Positions 1 to 5,520 of a DNA stretch of 6,975 bases are shown here, piece after piece; positions within the stretch are counted from its first letter, which is position 1; every line of letters begins with the position of its first letter. The stretch comes from Planctomycetes bacterium GWF2_50_10 (GTDB taxonomy: Bacteria; Planctomycetota; Phycisphaerae; Sedimentisphaerales; GWF2-50-10), in contig MHYB01000040.1 of NCBI GenBank assembly GCA_001824635.1, positions 214 to 7,188 of the forward strand, in the 5' to 3' direction. A program made the position numbers and the translations under genes. The notes beneath the pieces are model-generated. The model was not told the DNA's origin. It ran no database searches and was given only the letters and a program-made list of their open reading frames with translations.

Positions 1-589
1 GCAGTATCTGGCTTTTGGATTTGCCCGCCTGCCTGGCGTCCATAAGGAACTTCGCAAATTCGACGATTGTCTCCTCCGCCTCGCCGAGTATGAAAATATC
101 GACAAAGTTGGCCACAGGCTCGCAGCAGTTTGCCATCTGGCCGCCTGCGATGACTAGCGGATCGCTTTCCTTGCGGTTCTTTGACCTAAGCTCAAGCCCC
201 GCAAGGTCAAGCATCAGCAGCATATTCGTATAGCAAAGTTCGGTGGTGAGACTAAAGCCGATCACATCATAATCTCTTATCGGCTCCTTAGATTCCAATG
301 CGAAAAGCGGTATCTTGTTTTTGCGCAGTAATTCCGCCGCATCGATCCACGGCGTAAAGCAACGGTGAGCCGCCACCGCTTCCATAGAATTTAGTACGTC
401 GTAAAGTATCGCCAGACCGGTATGGCTCATGCCGATTTCGTAAATATCCGGAAAGCACAAGGCAAAGCTCAATTTAGCCCCCGCTCTGGGCTTGTTGATG
501 CTGTTAACCTCCGAACCTATGTACCGGCTGGGCTTGCGGACAAGATTCAGAAACTGTGTCTCTATCTGATCTTTAAAAATATTCATCAT
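1..589 (-). CDS. B12-binding domain / radical SAM protein (TIGR03960-like), N-terminal part only
   Basis: This gene enters from the left edge on the minus strand. Its first 196 codons are open with no stop, and the C-terminal part, including the radical SAM CxxxCxxC cluster, lies outside the window. The visible part matches from memory the N-terminal domain of the TIGR03960 family of uncharacterised B12-binding radical SAM proteins. Key stretches are 'KPSRYIGSEVNS' (residues 19-30), 'FPDIYEIGMSHTGLAILY' (46-63), 'PLFALES' (94-100), 'DVIGFSLTTELCYTN' (108-122), 'DPLVIAGG' (143-150) and 'DIFILGEAEE' (164-173). The family is cytoplasmic, and its substrate is not settled to my knowledge. The classical DxHxxG cobalamin-ligating motif is not obvious; only a 'GMSHTG' stretch is seen. 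Start: tandem ATGs at 589 and 586, preceded by AAAGGA at 600-595. I prefer 589 (5-nt spacing), though 586 is equally workable. It is divergent from the CBM9-like gene. Family assignment is fairly sure; function is not. Confidence 0.85.
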   Translation of the reverse strand, partial: MMNIFKDQIETQFLNLVRKPSRYIGSEVNSINKPRAGAKLSFALCFPDIYEIGMSHTGLAILYDVLNSMEAVAAHRCFTPWIDAAELLRKNKIPLFALESKEPIRDYDVIGFSLTTELCYTNMLLMLDLAGLELRSKNRKESDPLVIAGGQMANCCEPVANFVDIFILGEAEETIVEFAKFLMDARQAGKSKSQIL

Positions 590-612
590 TTTAGTCCTTT
601 ATTCGGCTGTAA

Positions 613-641
613 ATTATACACGATTACACATTGCATTCACC
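613..641 (-). promoter_or_regulatory. Putative promoter of the radical SAM gene
   Basis: On the minus strand a perfect -10 box TATAAT lies at 618-613, about 24 bases before the ATG at 589. The -35 region at the expected distance (641-636, GGTGAA) is poor. The position directly ahead of an SD-bearing start supports it, but no transcription start is known. It overlaps the oppositely directed promoter candidate at 631-658. Confidence 0.45.
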
Positions 642-658
642 GCCAAACTGATTAAAAT
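631..658 (+). promoter_or_regulatory. Putative sigma-70-type promoter of the CBM9-like gene
   Basis: TTGCAT (631-636) is separated by 16 bases from TAAAAT (653-658), which matches the -10 consensus at five of six positions; the -35 matches at three. Transcription would start near 665, giving a leader of about 23 bases that contains the strong SD AAAGGAG (677-683) four bases before the ATG at 688. The -35 region overlaps that of the divergent promoter, so the two could compete for polymerase. Confidence 0.4.
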
Positions 659-687
659 CTCGTGGATTACCAAATTAAAGGAGTAAC

Positions 688-1344
688 ATGGTGAGTTATA
701 AAGTAACACGGGCTACGGGCACCGTTGAATTAGGGAGCTGGGATAAAGGCCAATGGCAAAGTGCCAAACCTCTGGATATAGCACTTTTCATGGGTGCCAA
801 GCCCGAGCATATCCCCCGCACGCAAGCCAAGGTGCTTTATGATGACCAGGCTGTCTATGTTGCCTTCAGGGTCGAGGATAATTACGTCCGAGCCATCGCG
901 TCGCACCAGGGATCGGTGTGTCGAGATAGTTGTGTGGAATTTTTCTTTATCCCATCCCAACAAAAAGACAAGGGCTACTTCAATCTCGAAATGAATTGCG
1001 GCGGAACAATGCTTTTCCATTTCCAGCTGGTGCCCCGCCAAGCTGCGATACCGATCTCAGATGATCTTTGCAAGAAGATCGAGGTTTATCATCAATTGCC
1101 CGAAAAAATTGACCCCGAAATAGCCCAGCCGACTACATGGATAGTGGCATACAAATTGCCCGTGAGTATTTTAAAGGAATATGCGCCTGTCGCTGATCCA
1201 GCGCCAGGTGTTAAATGGCTGGCGAATTTTTATAAGTGCGCCGATGCCACAAGCCATCCGCACTGGCTTACATGGGCTAAGGTCAATAAACCCAAGCCCG
1301 ATTTCCACGTCCCCGAGAGCTATGCCGAACTTGTTTTTGACTAG
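688..1344 (+). CDS. Carbohydrate-binding family 9-like protein (CBM9-like, stand-alone)
   Basis: A 218-residue protein that looks like a single CBM9-like beta-sandwich domain over nearly its whole length. Supporting stretches are 'AKVLYDDQAVYVAFRVED' (47-64), 'DSCVEFFFIP' (80-89), 'YFNLEMNCGGTML' (97-109), 'WIVAYKLPVSIL' (151-162) and the family-typical C-terminal 'WLANFYKCADATSHPHWLTW' (177-196) followed by 'KPKPDFHVPE'. CBM9 modules normally bind sugar chain ends in secreted glycosidases. Here no catalytic domain, signal peptide or membrane segment is present: the N-terminus 'MVSYKVTRATGTVELG' is polar. As annotated it should therefore be cytoplasmic, and actual sugar binding is unproven. 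Start at ATG 688 is set by AAAGGAG at 677-683; a GTG directly follows as codon 2. The gene stands alone, between a divergent radical SAM gene and a convergent Spy-like gene, and ends at a strong terminator hairpin. The family call is confident, the role unknown. Confidence 0.85.
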   Translation: MVSYKVTRATGTVELGSWDKGQWQSAKPLDIALFMGAKPEHIPRTQAKVLYDDQAVYVAFRVEDNYVRAIASHQGSVCRDSCVEFFFIPSQQKDKGYFNLEMNCGGTMLFHFQLVPRQAAIPISDDLCKKIEVYHQLPEKIDPEIAQPTTWIVAYKLPVSILKEYAPVADPAPGVKWLANFYKCADATSHPHWLTWAKVNKPKPDFHVPESYAELVFD

Positions 1345-1350
1345 CAATAA

Positions 1351-1378
1351 AAAAGGCACAGTAAGAACTGTGCCTTTT
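1351..1378. terminator. Bidirectional Rho-independent terminator between convergent genes
   Basis: A perfect 12-bp inverted repeat: AAAAGGCACAGT (1351-1362) pairs with ACTGTGCCTTTT (1367-1378) around the loop AAGA. Read on the minus strand, the stem runs into TTTTTTATTG, a strong U-tract that would end the Spy-like transcript, whose stop codon (1402-1400) is 22 bases before the hairpin. Read on the plus strand it ends in TTTT, AC, TTTT, serving the CBM9-like gene, whose stop is 6 bases upstream. One hairpin thus serves both genes. Confidence 0.9.
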
Positions 1379-1399
1379 ACTTTTACAGGAGCCGCAGGT

Positions 1400-2122
1400 T
1401 TAGTCCTGTTTAGGTTCGTCCTTTTTGGGTCCTTTGCCTTTACCCTGGCCCATTCGATTTTCGCGCTGCGCTCTCATTTTTTTAAATTTCGCCTGCTGCT
1501 CGGGCGTTAGAATTTTATCCATTTCAGCTTTGCCTTCTGCCTTGAGGGCCTCAAGCTTTTCACGTCTCTGTTCCCTTGAAAGGCTTTCATCATCCATGAT
1601 AGCTTTAGCCTGTTCACGTCTTTTTTCCGTCAGAGGCTTGATCTTAGCCTGCTGTTCTTCTGTGAGGCCAAGTTCTTTATTCATTCTCTCGGCCATTGCG
1701 CCGTCCCTGCCGGGGCCGCCGGGACGCGTCGCGGGACGATCCACAGGAGGTTTGCCCATATCACCGCGTTCGCTCTTAAGCTGTTCCATTTTCTTCTGCT
1801 GCTCAGGGGTAAGAATCTTTTTCATTTCTTCCTGATTCTGTTTCCGCAGTTCACCGATACGCTCTTTTTTCTGCTCCTCGGTGAGATTTGCGTCATTTCT
1901 CACGGCTTTTACCTTTTCCATCATCTGCTGACGGATAGGCTGCATTTTCGCCTTCTGCTCTTCTGTAAGGTTCAGTTCAGCCATGGCATTTTGCCGTTGA
2001 CCATGCCCCTCGCCCCCGCGGAACTGTTTACCCGCTTTTGCGTTTGGGTCGCCTGCCGCGAACGAACAACTGGCGGCGAGAAATAACGCTGTCAAGCCGA
2101 CCACAAGAGATCTGATGTTCAT
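1400..2122 (-). CDS. Secreted Spy/CpxP-like LTxxQ protein with internal duplication
   Basis: A 240-residue exported protein. Residues 1-22 form a signal peptide ('MNIRSLVVGLTALFLAA'), cleaved probably near SFA-A (22/23). Cys19 gives only a poor lipobox (AASC), so a lipoprotein is possible but less likely. The mature part is Lys/Glu/Gln-rich, helical and charged, with six LTxxQ-type motifs starting at residues 52, 80, 104, 153, 181 and 205. The last of each half reads 'KILTPEQQ'. The two triplets have identical internal spacing (28 and 24 residues), so the protein is a tandem repeat offset by 101 residues, joined by a Pro/Gly/Arg linker (about 123-141). LTxxQ proteins include the periplasmic chaperone Spy and the stress regulator CpxP in Enterobacteria; chaperone or metal-stress roles here are inference. 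The C-terminus 'GQGKGKGPKKDEPKQD' is a basic low-complexity tail. Start ATG 2122 has GGAAGGA at 2134-2128. No sensor kinase or regulator is adjacent. Confidence 0.8.
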   Translation of the reverse strand: MNIRSLVVGLTALFLAASCSFAAGDPNAKAGKQFRGGEGHGQRQNAMAELNLTEEQKAKMQPIRQQMMEKVKAVRNDANLTEEQKKERIGELRKQNQEEMKKILTPEQQKKMEQLKSERGDMGKPPVDRPATRPGGPGRDGAMAERMNKELGLTEEQQAKIKPLTEKRREQAKAIMDDESLSREQRREKLEALKAEGKAEMDKILTPEQQAKFKKMRAQRENRMGQGKGKGPKKDEPKQD

Positions 2123-2196
2123 ACCATTCCTTCCAAAAAAATTGGTTTGTTTGAATTTACAGTTACAGACGAGCGGAAAATTCAGTTTATTGCAGA

Positions 2197-4509
2197 CTAT
2201 TGCGTAATTATCGCCGCAGCACGACCCAAAATCGACTGATTTGGCCTGGCGGGCAATGATTCGGTATTTTTAATCGCTTCTTCAAGGCAATATAACGCAA
2301 GCAGAATATATTCATTTCGCGATGCACCCTGGCTCTGCAGGAAGGCACAGCAGTGGGACAATATGCTCGATACAGGATTTTGGGATTCATAGGGCAAGGC
2401 CCGTATCAAATTTATCATGAGCTTGAGGCCGTTTTGGATGTCATCTTTTGCGAAATCAAGGGCGGCGGATTCAGCAAGAGTGACCATTTCGGGGTGGGCC
2501 TTCTCTATTGCCGCCATTTCCTTTCGAATAACAAGCATTTGCTGGCCTGCGGCAGTGGAAAAATCGAAGCGAAGCTGGCGCCAAAGGTAAATATACCTGC
2601 TTTCGTCGCCGACAATGCGGACCAGGGCAAGGGCCATCTCATTTCTTAACATTTCGTCTGTTAGCGACTGGAAAAAATCGAGCATCTCGTCTAAAACAGC
2701 GGCTGAACGCATTTTTCCAAGCGCCTGGGCATAGGCAATTTTAAGACCGGGGTTTAGCTCCACCCTGAAAAGCTCGATTATTTGCGGGATCGAGCCGGTA
2801 TCAGCTAGGGTGGCAAGCGCCCGGGCACTGCGTGCGCGTAAGATGGGCAAGTCGCCGTTTAACATTTCACGCAATGGGATGATCGCGCTTTTGTCGCCCA
2901 GCTTGCCTAAAGCCCAGGCCGCATGCGCGCTGAGGTCAGGTTCGTTACCGCCGAGCACCAAAAGCAAGGCATCTACGAGTTGGGCGGATGGTTTCATGTG
3001 GCCAATTGCAATTATTGCCTCATAGCGAACATTAAAACTGGGGTCATTGAGGGCTTCCATTAGCTCGGTATTGCTCATTGGGCTGCTGGAATAGCCAAGC
3101 TGTTCGGTGATGGATACCCTTTGCTGTTCGTCGGCTGCGCGGTAATAACGCATTATAGAGCCGGCCGCGGTTAGCGGGTTGCCTTGGAAAAACATGCCTA
3201 CAAATTTTCGCATAGGCATTGCGCCGTCTGCCCGGACTTTGCTTAAAATCAACGCCCCGCAGATAAAAACGAGGGTTGCTGATATCCAAAGCGGGGTGAA
3301 CTGGTCAAATTTGAAAAACAGGAACTGCCCGTTGATATGCGAACTGCTTTTGAGAAGCAAACCGCCAAGCAGCGGCCCGACAGCACTGCCAAGCCCGACG
3401 CAAGCATAAAAAACAGCCATATATGCCGTTTTTTTCTGGATTGGAACGGCACTGACGTTGAGATAGCGGTTAAAACCTATGGCCCACGCGATATTTGCCA
3501 TGCCCATAAGGAAAGTGGCGCAAAAGCCCGCGATCACTGCGGTTTCGCCTCGCGGCATAAGAAAACATACGATCGGCAATACCATCCACAGGCAAATCCC
3601 GAAGAGCATGACGGGTTTTGAGCCGTACCTGTCTGCCGCCCAGCCCCAGATGTAACCCAGCAGCATGCCGCCGATGAAACCGCCTATATCGAGCCAAATG
3701 ACCAAGCCTGCCGCCATACCGATCTGTTCTTTCATGTAAATCGGCAAAAACGCCTGCATTGCAAGGCTGGGGATTGAAACAACCGCAAGGCCTATCATGA
3801 ATCGACGATAATTTGGGTCTTTTAGTGATTCCCACATACCAGAATAATGCGAAGTATAGGGCCTGCTTGATTTTACCGGTGCTCCGCCGGGGATGAAAGA
3901 CCAGCACCAAAGAGTAACAAAGGCCGCGATGATGCCGATGCTTATGAGAAAAATGAAGGTATTGATGCCTGGCCAGCGGCGGACGGCAAAACCGGCGGCA
4001 GCTATTGTTATGATGCTCACCACCATCGAAAGGAAGTTGTTTATGCCGGAGAACTTGCCGCGGATGGAATTAGGGATCATTTCCTGTGCCCATGGGAAAA
4101 CGGCGGTTTCAGCAATAGCCCGGCAGCAGGCAAAAGCAAGGACGGCGCAGGCGACCCATAGGAAAGTGGCGTTTTGGCCGTAATGGGAGTAAATGAGGGG
4201 GGTGAACAGAAATGCACCGGCGCAGAGAATGCGGAAAAAATAAAAGAGCAGGAAGGTTCTTTTGAAACCAAAGCTTTCGGTCAGTGGTGCCACGAGCAGG
4301 GCCAGGAGGCCGCAAAACGGCAGCAATGAAACAATTAAGCCGATACGGGCCTTGTCGAAGCCAAGTTCATTTAGGAAAAGGATAAAAACCGAGCCATAGG
4401 CCGCCGTGAACCAGAAAATTACGTTTAGCGCGTTACCGGTGTACTGCCATGGCAGTTTTCTAATTTTTTCGAGGGTTGTCAGGTCCCCAGTCATGTTTGT
4501 GTTACTCAT
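2197..4509 (-). CDS. MFS transporter with C-terminal HEAT-repeat domain
   Basis: 770 residues, far longer than the usual 400-500 for a major facilitator. Residues about 20-424 hold twelve predicted membrane helices, roughly at 24-45, 57-75, 84-105, 114-134, 156-176, 182-205, 235-258, 267-290, 299-318, 321-345, 361-386 and 404-423. A canonical motif-A-like loop 'GWAADRYGSKPVML' (289-302) joins helices 8 and 9, with a degenerate copy 'PLTESFGFKRTFLL' (75-88) between helices 2 and 3. After a linker, residues about 480-635 form about five HEAT-like helical pairs ('NDPSFNVRYEAIIAIGHM', 'AHAAWALGKLGD', 'LRARSARALATLAD', 'KIAYAQALGKM', 'LRNEMALALVRIVGD'), then a helical tail to the end. With twelve helices both termini should be cytoplasmic, placing the HEAT domain inside the cell. 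The substrate cannot be read from the sequence. Start: ATG 4509 is the only in-frame ATG or GTG beyond M6 (4494) before an upstream stop at 4569-4567; neither has a visible SD. It ends 74 bases before the Spy-like gene on the same strand. Confidence 0.87.
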   Translation of the reverse strand: MSNTNMTGDLTTLEKIRKLPWQYTGNALNVIFWFTAAYGSVFILFLNELGFDKARIGLIVSLLPFCGLLALLVAPLTESFGFKRTFLLFYFFRILCAGAFLFTPLIYSHYGQNATFLWVACAVLAFACCRAIAETAVFPWAQEMIPNSIRGKFSGINNFLSMVVSIITIAAAGFAVRRWPGINTFIFLISIGIIAAFVTLWCWSFIPGGAPVKSSRPYTSHYSGMWESLKDPNYRRFMIGLAVVSIPSLAMQAFLPIYMKEQIGMAAGLVIWLDIGGFIGGMLLGYIWGWAADRYGSKPVMLFGICLWMVLPIVCFLMPRGETAVIAGFCATFLMGMANIAWAIGFNRYLNVSAVPIQKKTAYMAVFYACVGLGSAVGPLLGGLLLKSSSHINGQFLFFKFDQFTPLWISATLVFICGALILSKVRADGAMPMRKFVGMFFQGNPLTAAGSIMRYYRAADEQQRVSITEQLGYSSSPMSNTELMEALNDPSFNVRYEAIIAIGHMKPSAQLVDALLLVLGGNEPDLSAHAAWALGKLGDKSAIIPLREMLNGDLPILRARSARALATLADTGSIPQIIELFRVELNPGLKIAYAQALGKMRSAAVLDEMLDFFQSLTDEMLRNEMALALVRIVGDESRYIYLWRQLRFDFSTAAGQQMLVIRKEMAAIEKAHPEMVTLAESAALDFAKDDIQNGLKLMINLIRALPYESQNPVSSILSHCCAFLQSQGASRNEYILLALYCLEEAIKNTESLPARPNQSILGRAAAIITQ

Positions 4510-4613
4510 ATAGCAATAAAGTACGAAACAGTAATGATAATAGGTGGGGAATTTTAAGCAATAGAATTACGCTATGAGATTTAGGATTTTGTGCTATGTA
4601 GAAGCTTTTTTTT

Positions 4614-4702
4614 CGAGCCTCTGTAAGGGGCGCGAGCTTCTGTAGCCAGGGGTGGAAACCCCTGGAATATAATCAAAAACAACGAGAACCCCCGTAGGGG
4701 GT
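4614..4702. repeat. REP-like intergenic element with palindromic hairpins
   Basis: The gene-free spacer 4510-4755 holds a compact cluster of inverted and direct repeats. Hairpin A is a perfect 8-bp stem, CCAGGGGT (4646-4653) with ACCCCTGG (4658-4665), and a GGAA (GNRA-type) loop. Hairpin B is ACCCCC (4688-4693) with GGGGGT (4697-4702) and a 3-base loop. A weaker stem GCCTC/GGGGC (4617-4621 with 4627-4631) precedes them. CGAGCCTCTGTA (4614-4625) recurs as CGAGCTTCTGTA (4633-4644), 11 of 12 bases identical. The short ORF across it (4581-4769, minus) has low-quality content and is not a gene. Such G/C-run hairpin clusters resemble repetitive extragenic palindromes mobilised by RAYT (TnpA-REP) transposases; that link is inference, since other genomic copies cannot be seen. 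Read on the minus strand, hairpin B followed by TTCTCGTTGTTTTT could act as a weak terminator for the membrane-protein gene. The remainder of 4510-4613 shows nothing definite beyond a T8 run at 4606-4613. Confidence 0.55.
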
Positions 4703-4755
4703 GAAACTTAGAATCTTTCAAAAAGGCACATTGGTAGTAATTGATATCTTTATTA

Positions 4756-5505
4756 TTACAGCACTCCAAGTCGCCTCATTGTAGCCTTTGACCAGCGATT
4801 GGTGCGAAGCTGGGCCAAAATCGCAAGACCCAGGATAATCGCCCACAGCCCCGCAAAGCGAAGATAATAAAGAGCCAGCATGATCACTGTATGATTCTGA
4901 TCTACCTTAGCCTTTAACGCCACAAGCTGCGACGGCGTAAACACCCATCCTGTAACAACAGAACCGAATACATTTTGCCATGGCATCGCCAGCACCAGTA
5001 TCACAAGCGAAAGGAAAAACGCCCGCATGATATGATTTATCCCGCCAAGTCTGCCCACAAGCGAAACCTTTACCGCAAACAGTATGCTCAGACAGTACAT
5101 CAGCAGCGATAAGATCAATACGAAGTTAAAAACGCGGATCACCCACGCGATATGCTCAAAGTGCAGCACCTCGTTTATTTCAATACCTCGTTTTTTGGCA
5201 GGAGCATTTACGTCTGCCGCCGCAGGTGCAGGCGCATTAGCATCGCCGGCCTTCTCAACAGTCGCCGCGAGATTTATCAGCCCCGCTTCGGCAGTGGTTG
5301 CAAAGCCGGCCCCATCCTGCTTTTGCTCTGCCGGAACAGAATTCGGCTCCACAAGGTTGGCGTCTACGATCCAGAAGCTCACCTGCAAAACCACCAGGCA
5401 AATCAGTATCATAACAAAGAAAAAATTCTTCCAGGCCTTAAGCACGCTCACAGCCTCAAGACAATCCGTCGTACTTACCAGGTCTGATCTTCCTTCATCG
5501 GCCAT
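4756..5505 (-). CDS. Unrecognised integral membrane protein (four predicted helices), behind hemL
   Basis: I do not recognise a family for this 249-residue protein. It shows a polar N-terminus with acidic and basic residues (1-25), a first hydrophobic helix at about 27-47, a long polar Ala/Asn/Pro-rich stretch (48-115, with 'DANLVEPNS' and 'GDANAPAPAAADVNAPA'), then helices at about 118-144, 156-175 and 207-232 and a basic tail 'RTNRWSKATMRRLGVL'. The positive-inside rule predicts both ends in the cytoplasm and the linker 48-115 outside. No catalytic motif, heme-ligand signature or transporter signature is evident. Start ATG 5505 is fixed by GGAG at 5517-5514, immediately after the hemL stop codon, with 12 bases between the genes, so it is very probably co-transcribed and translationally coupled with hemL. 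A role in tetrapyrrole metabolism is possible by context only. A REP-like element follows. Confidence 0.75.
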   Translation of the reverse strand: MADEGRSDLVSTTDCLEAVSVLKAWKNFFFVMILICLVVLQVSFWIVDANLVEPNSVPAEQKQDGAGFATTAEAGLINLAATVEKAGDANAPAPAAADVNAPAKKRGIEINEVLHFEHIAWVIRVFNFVLILSLLMYCLSILFAVKVSLVGRLGGINHIMRAFFLSLVILVLAMPWQNVFGSVVTGWVFTPSQLVALKAKVDQNHTVIMLALYYLRFAGLWAIILGLAILAQLRTNRWSKATMRRLGVL

Positions 5506-5513
5506 CCGACTAT

Positions 5514-5520
5514 CTCCTTA
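5514..5520 (-). promoter_or_regulatory. Coupling ribosome-binding site at the hemL stop codon
   Basis: The minus-strand sequence TAAGGAG combines the hemL stop codon TAA (5520-5518) with the Shine-Dalgarno of the downstream membrane-protein gene, 8 bases ahead of its ATG at 5505. Ribosomes ending hemL translation would sit on this site, which suggests coupled translation. It also confirms both the hemL end and the start of the next gene. Confidence 0.7.

Noticed and set aside
422..655. Plus-strand 77-codon ORF spanning the divergent promoter region
   Set aside because: It overlaps the conserved start of the radical SAM gene in antisense and shows no family resemblance.
1425..1835. Plus-strand 136-codon open frame opposite the Spy-like gene
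   Set aside because: It is the antisense of a gene with a signal peptide, SD and clear motif repeats; its Ser/Cys/Leu-rich product is what the complement of Glu/Lys/Gln codons gives, and it has no SD.
2123..2196. Possible terminator or promoter in the gap between the MFS-HEAT and Spy-like genes
   Set aside because: There is only a CCAA(T)nTTGG mini-palindrome next to the SD and weak AT-rich boxes; no convincing hairpin with a T-run and no well-spaced -35/-10 pair.
3470..3910. 146-codon minus-strand frame inside the MFS gene
   Set aside because: It lies wholly inside the MFS domain in another frame. The MFS frame is continuous with all twelve helices, so no frameshift or nested gene is needed.
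4581..4769. Small minus-strand ORF (62 codons) downstream of the membrane protein
   Set aside because: It is made almost entirely of the REP-like hairpins and has no supporting SD; it is a typical spurious ORF over a palindromic repeat.
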